DNA of 64,000 bases from assembly GCA_000149265.1 (NCBI GenBank), contig CH002837.1, positions 29,382 to 93,381 of the forward strand. Direction: 5' to 3'. Below the pieces are notes generated by a model that did no database searches, was not told the origin of the DNA, and worked only from the letters and a program-made list of their open reading frames with translations. A program made the position numbers and the translations under genes. How positions within the stretch are numbered: position 1 is the stretch's first letter; each line of letters opens with the position of its first letter. Positions 1 to 9,961 of this stretch are shown piece by piece. This DNA is from Ciona savignyi. Taxonomy: Eukaryota; Chordata; Ascidiacea; Phlebobranchia; Cionidae.

Positions 1-3000
1 ATAATTTAACAACAGAGGTAAGTTGGGTGGGTACAATGATTGTGCAATACTAGCCTGAGTCTTACTGATAACACAAGTTTGTTATATGCACTTTAGGAAG
101 GGTTTTTTTCTTTATTTTATTACATTGGTTGTTGTGTGCCTTGCTGACAATTATGTCAGTTGATATTAAAACTCATTGTAAACTCTGGCAATGCTTAAGT
201 GTATGTCAGAATATCTTGTGCCATAGTCAATGAGATATCGGAACTGTGTTTGTTTCATTAAACCCACGGGTTCTGGCATCAGGACTAAACTAACAACCAT
301 CAGTTGGTTTCGATTCAACAATCTTTTAGCTGATGGTCAAACACAATACAATAAGCTAACCAGTAAAACAAAGTGTAAATGAACTGTTAAACGTTGAAGC
401 CCTGTGTATTAGCCATGATCCACCATATTTTTCAACAGGGATCTTTTTACCTCAATCTTAGCAACATCGCAATCACGATAACAAGTGAGGTGAATTCAAC
501 AAATGGGTTAACACTCGGCGACGAAATGCACACCATGTCATCAAGCAGTATATTTTTATCAAATGACCTTATTCAAGAAGCATCTAATAAAGGAGACACC
601 CAGTTACAAATAAGTTCTGTCATCTACAGGAAAACAACACTTTTTGATGTAACCAATCCGACTTCAACTAACTCTACTATACAAACCGGCGCTAAGTTCG
701 GTGATGGTCCCATCGAGGTATTACCACCAATCATATTAACTCATGTGGTCTCGGCTGACATAAAAAATATTTTTATGAATGACCTTAAATACCCAGTTTT
801 GATTTACCATAATATCCCAAATGGCAATGGCACAACCACCATGCTAAACGATATGAGGAGCAGAAGTACAGAGATTTGTGTCTTTTGGGATTTCAGTGCG
901 AATAATGCCTCAGGGGGTTGGTCGGAACAAGGTTGCAAAATGATAAATGTGACTGACAATTTGTTTCCGAATCAATCTCATTTTGTCACATGTTCCTGCA
1001 ATCATATGACTCATTTTGCTGTTATTCTGGTAAGTATGACGGAGTGACATAGTTATTTTAATCGGTTGAAAAAATTAGTTTTAATACAAAAATTTGTTAA
1101 TTATTTGCATGGCCTTTTATTGTAGCATTAGAAAAAAATTGCTAATCCTGACACAAGACTATGGGCATAAAATATAAACCCCAATGTGGTATTGACCGGT
1201 TAGTCTGGTGGTTAAGTGCCTTTCAATCAAAAGGTTTCAGGTGCGAAACTGGTCGCTAGCTCATTAGTTGTTTCCTTGGTGAAGGCACTTTACGAACATT
1301 GCCTGAACTCAGCGGATTAATGGGTTCTACCAAATTGAAGCGCGAGCTGATAGTGTTAACCCCCTTGGTTTTCCCATTCACGGGGATAAACATGGATATA
1401 TCTTCCTACCCCCCCCTCCCCTATATTAATAAATGAAGAGGTTTTAAGATGACAAAGTCGTGTGAAAATACCAAATATCAAAGATATCATTAAATACCAC
1501 CACCGTTGGGTTATTGGAGCTGTTACAGTTTTCTTCAGTATTGAATCTTGCTACTAAGTTTAAGTCTGTTTTTCTTTAACTTTTTTTAATTTTATAACCA
1601 TGATGTGCTATAACGACCAGGTCGTTTTAGCGTTTAAGTATGTGCTGTGATAAATATCGCATTTACAATTGCATTAATAGTCTTTTTTTTATTGTTCCAT
1701 ATACTTGACAATTTAATATGTTATGAACAGAGCACCACTTTGACCTATGAACCACAATACCTGACAATCTTGACAATAATTGGCTGTGTTCTCTCATTGA
1801 TTGGCCTCATTGCTACTCTTGGTACTAATATCTATTTCAGGTAATTGCTTGGATTTTTTTACCTATCGGTTGCTATGCGTTTATATCTGCGCTCTGTTCT
1901 TGAAACTTATTAACTTTATGCTGCTTTAATGGTAAAAAGCAAGGGGCATTATCACACTGGCAATTTTTAAATCACTCGCACCAACCATTAAGTGATGGTT
2001 ACTGGAGGTACTGAGGGTTTTTTTATGATTGAGAAGTTTTTTTTTCTGGGACCCTTTAATCTACTGGGTTCAAGCTTTGTCCTGTAGTGCCTTGCCTAAG
2101 GACACAACCGACTAGCTGGCGACCAGTTTCAAAAATGCAACACTTAGTTTGAAAGTCAATGCTTTAACCTGCCAAACTATTTGGTAATCCAGTAGTATTT
2201 GTAGTTTGTACCTAAAAGAAATATATTTAACATATGTATGACCAGAATAACCCATCAGGATGTCCCCCGAAATCACTGAAGGTTGCAGGATTAAAATCAC
2301 CCAATAGTTAGTTGGTTGTGTGCTAGGGCAAGCCAATAATATCGTTTTTATGCTCAAACTGGTTAGATATCAGTTAGGGATTCTGGAATGGACTTACCTA
2401 GTATTAACCATTTGGTCACATGACCATACTTTTCTGGTTATTACCTTTCTTTACCAGATTAGGTATTTTTGGAACATATATTGCCCGCATAAACCATTTG
2501 GAGACATGACCGCACTTATTTGGTTAATATCGAATTCTTTTAGACAACTTCGAACGAAACTTCCCCAGCAAGTATTGATTCATTTGTGTGGCAGTTTGGT
2601 TTTGTTAAACCTTGTGTTTTTAATCGGAATCGACCTCAATAATAAGGATATTGGTTGTTTTGTTGTCACGTTGTTCCTTCACTATGCTGTATTACTTGTG
2701 TGGTGTTGGATGCTGACGGAAGCCGTATTCTTGTTTCGAACTTTAGTTATAACTAGGGTGGGTTCAAGCAATGGTCAATACTTCATATGGATCGCCGCAC
2801 TAATATGTTATGGTAAGTATCACTTTTCCTGTGTGTTCTTTATTCTTAAATAATTATTTAAATTATTTTAAAATAAGAATAATTGAAAACTTTTTAATAT
2901 ACTTAATTATTTCATTGATATATTAATGACGTAATAGGATATGTCGAAAAACTTAAATTACCTTAAATTTTTTTGTATAAATATTATTAAAATAGAAATT

Positions 3001-5823
3001 GTCATATCATGTTGGCTGTGGTAGATGAGTAAACTCATGCCCAATTTTTCAGCTTTTAAAATGTCAGCATTATTTCATCTCTTATTACTCATGTCATTTT
3101 CTATTACATCATTCTTAAACACCTTTTGTCCATTGTTTTATTGGAAGTTGTTTTATTGTGACGTATATGGAACAAGAATATTGGGAAATTTTGTAACTTA
3201 TCTATATCTTTAGTCCACAAGTGTTTTTCCAGTTATTATAGTATGTTGCAATTGACTATTTGTGGACAATACATCAGCTTACTACAGGAATTTCCACTAA
3301 GCTCTATTTTATTAACCAGTAAAACATGACCTGTGTCACACCTAGGAGCTCCAGGAATAGTTGTTGCTGCTAGCGCATTGTGTCTGCCTAAATCCTACCA
3401 GAGCATGAAGTATTGTTGGCTCTCCACTGATCCTCTGCTTTACTCCATCGTCTATCCAATTGCAGTTATGCTGTTGATTAATGTCATCATCTTTATCATC
3501 ATAATGTACAACATTACGTACAGATCTCAGGTTAGTGTCAATCACACTGCAATTTAGCTACCAGACGGTGGGTGGTTGGTAAAAATCTTAGGTTACCCGT
3601 GTGGAACACTCCCTTGCCTATTCGCGATGTAATCAACGATTGCTCGTTAGTTATAATGGCCTTTCCATTTTTCCATTCAAGAAATAAAACATGAATAACC
3701 TATATCTTATGGCTTAACTCAACTTTACCGATCTAAAGATTAACTGCTCATCTTCGGGTTACCGAAGCTATTGCAAGAATAAGATATTATTGCTACAGTT
3801 TTTGTTAAACTAAGTAGCTGGGTTCAGGCAATGCCGCTAAGTGCCCTGCCCAATGATACAACCCACCATCTCTCGCCTGAATAAAATCCGTGTATTGAAG
3901 GATATATATGACGCATCTTATACAAATATATATAATGTATATAAGTTGCGTTGTATTGCACAGGATAAGTTTGTTTTTTACAAACTATTTTTTATCATTC
4001 TGTAGAGGTTCAGAAAAAATGTGAACTTGAGGAAGATATCGCAAGCGGTGAAACGTGCGTTTTGCATGTTGGTTGTGCTTGGGTTGCCGTGGATGCTTGG
4101 ATACATTATGCTTCTCAGTCAGGATCAAGCAACCAAAAATATTTTTAATGTCTTGTTCACGATATTTAACTCTTTGCAGGTACTGGCTTACGATAACATT
4201 TGTTTTAATTTTTTATTCATGTTTTTTCTGTGGATCGGAAAACTCTGTCCGCGCAGTTTACAGATTACCTCGCACCGTCTGTCGGTTTACCGCAGCTAAT
4301 GCAGTATGTTCCACATAATCCAGTCGTTTTTGTAGTTCAACTTATTATTCCACTGCTTTTAGCCGACGTCCGTTTAATGCAGTGGTTTTCAACCAGGGTT
4401 CCGCTGAACTTTAGGGTTCCGCCAATACAGTCCAGGGTTTCCGCAACTTTTAATTTTTAATAAATAAACATTAAATTTAAATGCTTTTTTTACATAAGAC
4501 AATCAAATTGTTGCACAGCGGTTCCTCAAGTCAGTAGAATGTTTCCATGGGGTTCCAGTGCAGCAAAAAGGTTGAAAATCACTGGTTTAATGCATTGCCT
4601 AAAATACAATAAAGGCGACGCACTATTGTGAATATTACAAACTTATTTTTAATCACTCCAAAGACGATAGGTCCACGATCTTAAATATTGTCAGTACAAC
4701 ACCTGCATTAACAATAGATATTGAACGAATCTTTAAACCACCACAACTTCGTTCCCAGGGGGTGTTGATATTTATTCTATATTGCTTCCGACAAGAAAAT
4801 GTACGAAACTTATGGCTGAAACCTCTAACACGCCGATACCAAACGAATAAAAGTCGATTCCAAACCTACAACTTTGCGAGGAAGTTCACCAACGATGCGA
4901 CACAGGTTTGTTTATATCCGTTTTTTTATGATTTCAGGTGTTGTCCTGTGTACATGTTCCAAAATGTTGCACCAAAGGATTACCTTTTAAACAAACTCGT
5001 TTTTCAGCGCACTGTAATCGGCGCAATAATACAAATATGTAAATAAAAAAATGCATCGTTTGGACTGTAAATAGAATTCATGAAAATAACTGTTCGGTTT
5101 TTAAATTGTCAATCTGCAGGACCTGAGTGCAACAGGTGATATTGTCACGCGGACAAGACGATCAACCGACGGAATTCTGTCAGCTTCCCCGCAGACCCCT
5201 AAATCGGAAGTAATAAGACATAATTATAGTCAGTCATATAACTAGAACTTTTCAAAATATTGCCGCAATTTAGAAGAAAAATGATTTGGTTTGTCATTTA
5301 TATCCTTTACGTTAAGGACAAATAGTATTGGATGATTTATTAGCGGTTATTCTTTCATATTTAATGCCGACAGTCCGGCCGGTTAGGTAAGTACGTCATC
5401 TTTTAATCGAAAGGTTGAAGGTGCGAAACTGGTCGCTAGCTAGTCAGTTGTGTCCTTAAGCAAGGCACTTCATGGACATTACCTGAACCCAGCGGATTAA
5501 TGAGTTCTACCAAATTAAAGCAACGTTTCCATCATTTTCAAACACCATTGAATCTTTGGTTATGTATGTTAAATTGATTGACAAACAAGTCGGTCTGCGA
5601 ACAAGTATGTTCAAAACGTATTTTCTACATTTCAGCAAAACTTTTACATTGTACTAAGAACTGTTTTACTATCTAGGACCAGCAAGAATTTGTTGGAAAA
5701 ACAAACGCAGCGTTCTCGAATCCTAACCAAGGCAGGAGTACACACTTAAACACTAACCCTCCTCCTCTTCCGTCCAAAAACTCACCTCCCTCAAACAAAC
5801 CATTTCGTAGCGGTTGGGTGTGA
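1..5823 (+). CDS. Adhesion G protein-coupled receptor, 5'-partial, multi-exon
   Basis: Seven-TM cell-surface receptor of the adhesion class. Exons read as 1-17 (end of an upstream exon), 439-1029, 1731-1840, 2544-2812, 3346-3530, 4006-4179, 4759-4905, 5120-5209 and 5677-5823. Every junction has AG/GT borders and matching phase, giving about 575 visible codons and a TGA at 5821-5823. The order is a GAIN-like ectodomain, a GPS with paired Cys/Trp residues and the CSCNHMTHFAVI cleavage motif, seven hydrophobic segments, then a Ser/Pro-rich cytoplasmic tail. TM3 has WCWMLTEAV and TM7 has NSLQGVLIFILYC, both typical of adhesion GPCRs. By family knowledge the receptor self-cleaves at the GPS and is activated by the tethered peptide after it. 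The N-terminal adhesion domains are outside the window, so the subfamily cannot be named. Splicing is inferred without transcripts. Confidence 0.88.
439..1029 (+). CDS. GPCR exon: GAIN region and GPS cleavage site
   Basis: 197 codons, phase 0 at both ends, acceptor TTCAACAG and donor GTAAGT at 1030. It encodes the membrane-proximal part of a GAIN domain. The C-terminal 50 residues form the GPS: CVFWDF, a second Cys in SEQGCK, then CSCNHMTHFAVI. Met replaces the usual Leu in the HL/T cleavage triplet, a substitution expected to be tolerated. Several N-X-S/T sequons fit an extracellular, glycosylated segment. The frame stays open upstream to 394, but a short preceding exon ending at 17 joins here in phase. 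Confidence 0.85.
1195..1416 (+). repeat. tRNA-derived SINE, copy A
   Basis: The head has RNA polymerase III A-box-like (TAGTCTGGTGG) and B-box-like (GGTTTCAGGTGCGAAAC) segments. The body GGTCGCTAGCT...AAGGCACTT...AGCGGATTAATG recurs at 5373-5530 and, inverted, at 7556-7823. The 3' part (CTTGGTTTTCCCATTCACGG) matches the inverted copy near 7560. It lies in a GPCR intron. Confidence 0.75.
1731..1840 (+). CDS. GPCR exon: first transmembrane helix
   Basis: Begins after a pyrimidine-rich tract and GAACAG, and ends in the middle of an Arg codon before GTAATT. It encodes a short stalk and a hydrophobic helix (LTILTIIGCVLSLIGLIATL). The phase (2 bases left over) is completed by the A at 2544. Confidence 0.8.
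2544..2812 (+). CDS. GPCR exon: TM2, TM3 and start of TM4
   Basis: Starts after TTCTTTTAG and ends before GTAAGT. It encodes the first intracellular loop (QLRTKLPQQ), TM2 (LIHLCGSLVLLNLVFLIG), the TM3 cysteine in DIGCFVV, TM3 with the family-typical WCWMLTEAVFLF, and the start of TM4. Confidence 0.85.
3346..3530 (+). CDS. GPCR exon: TM4, second extracellular loop, TM5
   Basis: Starts GAGCTCCAGG after CACACCTAG, completing a Gly codon, and ends at a CAG codon before GTTAGT. KYCWLS in the second extracellular loop has the Cys expected to pair with TM3 and the conserved CWL. TM5 follows (LLINVIIFIIIMYNI). Confidence 0.84.
3817..3895 (-). repeat. SINE fragment
   Basis: Core only: TGGGTTCAGGCAATG, AAGTGCCCTGCCCAATGA and ACAACCCACC, matching the inverted body of the same SINE family. 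A similar fragment lies at about 2060-2140 (GTAGTGCCTTGCCTAAGGAC). Confidence 0.55.
4006..4179 (+). CDS. GPCR exon: third intracellular loop, TM6, start of TM7
   Basis: 58 codons in phase 0. A basic loop (RFRKNVNLRKISQAVKRA) leads into TM6 (LVVLGLPWMLGYIMLL). The exon ends at FNSLQ before GTACTG, a conserved intron position within TM7 of this family. Confidence 0.84.
4372..4592. mobile_element. Short hAT-type MITE in a GPCR intron
   Basis: A 205-bp element (4380-4584) with terminal inverted repeats CAGTGGTTTTCAACC at the left and CAGTGATTTTCAACC as the complement of the right end (14 of 15 identical). It is flanked by the perfect 8-bp duplication GTTTAATG at 4372-4379 and 4585-4592. The 8-bp target duplication and CAG ends are hAT hallmarks. 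There is no coding capacity, so it is non-autonomous. Confidence 0.88.
4759..4905 (+). CDS. GPCR exon: end of TM7 and proximal cytoplasmic tail
   Basis: Starts GGGGTGTTGATA after GTTCCCAG, so the junction reads NSLQ-GVLIFILYC, and ends at ACACAG before GTTTGT. The tail after TM7 begins FRQENVR, the usual adhesion-GPCR helix-8 pattern, and is basic. Confidence 0.83.
5120..5209 (+). CDS. GPCR exon: Ser/Thr-rich cytoplasmic tail
   Basis: Starts GACCTGAGTG after TCTGCAG. A donor (GAA then GTAATA) at 5209/5210 leaves phase 0 and allows joining to 5677. If this donor is not used, the frame continues to a TAG at 5243-5245, giving a shorter tail ending HNYSQSYN. Both ends are plausible. Confidence 0.65.
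5373..5530 (+). repeat. tRNA-derived SINE, copy B
   Basis: Same family as copy A: GTGCGAAACTGGTCGCTAGC, AAGCAAGGCACTT and AGCGGATTAATGAGTTCTAC are shared. The 3' tail seen in copies A and C is missing. It sits in the last intron of the GPCR gene. Confidence 0.72.
5677..5823 (+). CDS. GPCR terminal exon: Pro/Asn-rich C-terminus
   Basis: Open from an acceptor (ACTATCTAG) to TGA at 5821-5823 in phase 0. The composition (NPPPLPSKNSPPSNKP) is protein-like and proline-rich, suiting a cytoplasmic tail that binds SH3-type or similar partners. It joins in frame to the donor at 5209. A SINE sits in the intervening intron. Confidence 0.6.
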   Translation, partial: DQQEFVGKTNAAFSNPNQGRSTHLNTNPPPLPSKNSPPSNKPFRSGWV

Positions 5824-6193
5824 TCTGCATTCCATGCGACGAACCTATATATGTGCAAGTTACTAAAGACCATTAAACGACAAGCGTATCTTATTCCCAA
5901 TTCTATCCAGTAGTCTGTTGGCACAATGATTGTTTATTCATTATTTTACGTTCAAATGTCTGTTTATTGATATTTTACATCTGCTCCATTCGAAATCAAA
6001 AAGTATTGTTTGTGTTTTTATTTGATCAAGTTATTTGTGTCATTTCCTTAAAATGATTTACATAATGATTGTTGCAATGAATGATCTGTTTGTTAAACTT
6101 GTACATTTCTTTCGCGTCCAAATTTGTCGCGATCATCGAAACACGGTTTAATCGCACCTAGATCATCCGGTTGGGATTGTTCAGTTGTTCTAG

Positions 6194-6199
6194 AATAAA
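6194..6199 (+). terminator. Possible poly(A) signal of the GPCR gene
   Basis: First AATAAA on the plus strand after the proposed stop, 370 bases downstream. It is not backed by transcript evidence. Confidence 0.3.
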
Positions 6200-6377
6200 T
6201 TATTTTTCATCTAAAGCCCAAGGCGCTCTACATTCAACCTTTAAAAACTGATTTCGCATCAACATTTGTAAAAAATATCCCTTCATTAACGTTCGTAGGA
6301 ATAGCATATTCACTTTCCGCTAGGTGGCACTATGTATAAGGCAGGACTGTTTATTTTAAACATTGAAAGTTTAAGTA

Positions 6378-6482
6378 TGGTCGTGTGGGCGAATGTTTAA
6401 CGGTACCGATACAAAACCCAACTTTTATGCAAAAACGGCGGTGACGAGCTCATTACGGGTTCGAAACTGAGCTTGGTAAAAA
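6378..6482 (+). repeat. Second tRNA-like SINE family (tRNA-Ser-like head)
   Basis: TGGTCGTGTGGGCGAATG resembles the A-box half of a tRNA-Ser, and GGGTTCGAAACTGAGC holds a B-box. In between, ACGGCGGTGACGAGCTCATT has a close relative at 12155-12180. There is no intact tRNA fold, so it is a repeat rather than a functional tRNA. Confidence 0.5.
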
Positions 6483-6500
6483 ATATTTATTGTTCAATTT

Positions 6501-6672
6501 GGTTACACAAGCTACTGTAATAGGTTAATACCAAGTTTGAAAAGATATAATAAGAACCGAAAATGGTTACACAAGCTACTGTAATATGTGCTAGCATGTT
6601 TCCATCTGAACGCGTCATCACCCTTAACCGATATAAAGATTCGGTTCTTATTATATCATACTTGGTATTAAC
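6501..6672. repeat. Hairpin MITE-like element with direct repeat
   Basis: A left arm at 6524-6560 (starting GTTAATACCAAGT) pairs with a right arm at 6641-6672 (ending ACTTGGTATTAAC). The outer 13 bp agree except for one or two bases, and ATATAATAAGAACCGA is exact in both arms. A 22-bp segment starting GGTTACACAAGC occurs twice, at 6501-6522 and 6564-6585, one copy outside and one inside the left arm. Confidence 0.65.
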
Positions 6673-7555
6673 ATGACAAGTTTATCGATGCATATTCCAC
6701 AAAACTACTCAGCATCGATAAGCTGCCTTGCTAAGCGAGCCGCCAGCTAATGTGTTGCATTTTAGATAACCCATGGTGGCTCATATATGCAGGTATGGAA
6801 ATACAAATTTAGTTTATTTATTCCTATCTCACCAAAACAGAAAAAATTTCTACTATTTATATGGACCGCTTCCTTTATTCTATATGCAACGAACTAAATA
6901 TGTTAGAAAATCTGTGTTCTTGTAAAAAACTCTTCAATAAATAAATTCATTAAATTTGATCATTGTTCACAACATTATGTCAACAAAACAAAGCGCGCAA
7001 TAAACATTAAAATTATGAAAGTAGCAAAGCAACATTCCTAATAAGAAGGCCAGGCAAATAAATACGGTGGTGTCCGTTGGAATATTTCGTAAACTTGAGG
7101 CAAAATATAATAACTTCTGCTTTGACTTGGATTTTCCGATTCAATTAGATGAATAATAAAATTAAATAAATTCGCTAAAACGTTGTTCAATGCAATGATG
7201 GCGAAACGGTCGATTTGACGATTTCTAGAACACGAAATGTCTTTCACGAATGTTTTTTCAGTGCCGTCCGCAGATCCGCCACCACTTACTGGAAAGTGTG
7301 AATGAAATTAAGCTACCCGGAATATAGCTGAAACCTAAACAAGGCAGTGGGGTCGTCGTATCAACGTAATTGGTTTAGAAATCAACACCAAAACTGAAAT
7401 AAAATGATCTTCTGAAATTTAAGTGGACAAACTATATGTAAACTTGTATTGTATTTTCGTTACGTTGTGACCAAAGCTTTGTAAAAAAGGGATTAGAATA
7501 AATTTTCATTGAGCTTTCATTGTGGAGTTGGGGATAAGATGGAATATTCATGTTT

Positions 7556-7823
7556 GTTCCCGTGAATAGGAAAACCAAGGAGGTTAACACACTTGTAATC
7601 GTGAGATTACCTTGCGCCCACCTTGGGTTTACGGGCTATCGCGGTGTGTTTTGTATGATTCACACTTTCCTTTAATTTGGTAGCACCCATTATTGCGCTG
7701 GGTGCAGACAATGTCCGTTAAGTGCCTTGCCCGACGACACAATTGACCAGCTAGCTACGAGTTTCGAATCTTTAACCTTTCGGTTAAAAGGCGTCGGAAC
7801 TAAACCACCAGACTAACCGGTCG
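7556..7823 (-). repeat. tRNA-derived SINE, copy C (near full length)
   Basis: Inverted relative to copies A and B. Read on the minus strand it begins with the ACCGGTTAGTCTGGTGG head and ends with the CCTTGGTTTTCC tail, giving a unit of about 270 bp. It has the AAGTGCC/GGCAAGGCACTTAA motif and the GCTAGCT block of the family. Confidence 0.72.
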
Positions 7824-9961
7824 GATTAAATTAGATGGAAATATTAATTTGTAAATTAATTAGATGGATGGAAATATTAATTTGTGAACCCCTATAGGTG
7901 TAATTTAACGCTAAGATTTAAAATAAAAAATAAAATAGTGTAGTTCCGGTTGTTTATTAGGTCCATTAAATTTTAGGTCTTTGAGAATTGAGAAATTGAA
8001 TAACTTTTATTCGCTTCATAGGTGTTGTTGTTATTGAGTAGAAAATAAAGAAAATAATCTCTGTAGACATTTTAGATAGTTTAAAACATCACAATACTTA
8101 GGACCTAAATTAAATAAACTTCAAAATAATTGTTCGGAAAGTTCACTCATCTTAAAACTGATAATTTAGCATTCCATAGTTTCTTCTAAATTCGGATTTT
8201 AAATAAAATAAAAACTCAGAAATGACTAGCCGTTCATTAAAAGCATCGATTTTTGTATTATCTTTGTATTTTTCGCGCCTCCCGGGGCTCAAGACGCGGC
8301 GATTAATAATGCATGGGCGATTTAACTCTCGGCAACCTTGATCTTGACTATGACAAACGTCCTGTGTGGCTTTTAGCGGGGTGTATATTCATTCGTACAA
8401 TGTCAGATGCCAGAGGAAATAATTAGAAGCTGAGATGAATGGGCTGGATGGTTGAATTGTCATTCCCGCGCAAGTCACTTGGCCGCAAACCTGTGTCCAA
8501 CTGTTATGATGGTATGTATTCCCGCCCATATTTTCTGAGTCGCCATTTTTCATGTCGAAGCGAGGTTTTTGTTTAAAGTCGAGCCATATGTCGACATGTT
8601 GTGCAACAAGTACAAACTACGCTGATAACAAAACACACCGGAATAGAATCGACAAGGGTATGCTATGTCTAAATTAATGTGGCATGCTAAAAAATCTGAA
8701 CATTTGCAGTCACGAACTTAATGCAATTTTAACAACCCAGTAGAACATTTTGGTTAAAATTAATATCACTACCAAATATGCCAACTCTTGAAAAAAAACG
8801 TGTAGACATGCGAAGAGGTGAATTAAAGGAGCGATGCACCCCAATAAGGTGGGAACGAGGAATACGAATTCATTGCGACTTTATCTATCTTTACCCAAAC
8901 TATTATAGCCTTTAGCCTACCGGTGCACCACAAGAACCGAAGCAACCAAAACAAGACATCGTTTTGTTCAGCCGGTTGCCATCATATAAACGGCAAAAGC
9001 AACAATGCGAACATTCCATAGTCGTAAATCCCATAATATCCGCGCTAAAATTCTCGTTAAATGTCCATATGCGACCATAAAGCAGCAGAACACGCTTAGA
9101 TGGCCGAGCGTAGTAAATCGTCGTAATGGCGAGATTTACTACATTGACCACAAACAACGCCATCGATAGATTAACGACCGTTCACTCTCTGCCCTCTTTA
9201 ACGCATGTTAGCACAGACACCCGCGAGGATATCAAACACAGCCATATGCTGACGATTTACAACAGGCAAAAGAGCATCTTACTTTTTAAATTTGTAATTT
9301 TAAATAAAGAGCGCTTCGTACAACCTCCACATAGTAAAAGTCGTATTGAAATCGTTTGAATGTTTACGACATTTCGAAATAAAGAATACGGTATTACTAT
9401 AATACAGTTTTGCTTTTGTGCCAAACGTTTAACAGCATTTGAACAGCAAGCGTTAAAAGGTCAAAGAAACATTTAGGTTAAAGTTAAACATATGGTGGCG
9501 GCAAAGAGTGTTCTACGTCAAACCAAAACGGTTAAACCAGACGAATTTTTCTCTAACTTCGACCAGTTTTCCAACATTGCCCTATTTGGAGTTTTTCTGT
9601 ATCCCTATTTTGTTGTTAATTTCATGTAATAGCGTGTTTGAACCTTTGGGGTAATCGAACAAATACGGAAAAATATATAATTAATATCTGGAAGCTTAAG
9701 CATTTATTAACTTTAGTAGCATTGAAATGTATATCTGTGCCTGGTGGGTTAAACACCGTGGTATCTCATTATTACACATGATGTAATCCCTTAACTATAA
9801 TGATCAACCCCAACGATACATATGGTATGTGGTGGTAACTTTTCGGTCTCACACCCACTCCCCTCAAATACATGTTTTTTTAACCCAGTCAAGTTTCGAG
9901 CCAATGATGGGCTCTCCACCAGGATTGCTTTATATAGGATTCGATATATGTATCAGCCGAG

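Larger units (their letters stand above)
5824..9961. other. Gene-poor region downstream of the GPCR
   Basis: No recognised gene. It contains the SINEs and hairpin listed separately, a short duplication at 7831-7890 around AGATGGAAATATTAATTTGT, and a GC-richer block at about 8275-8550 with homeodomain-type ATTAAT sites that stands out from its AT-rich surroundings and might be regulatory. Two minus-strand open frames (7038-7288, 8912-9163) are discussed in the findings. Confidence 0.4.

Noticed and set aside
4055-4460. Overlapping plus-strand frames after the TM6 exon
   Set aside because: They run past a conserved splice donor at 4180 and into the hAT MITE, and the phase-correct GPCR exon continues at 4759.
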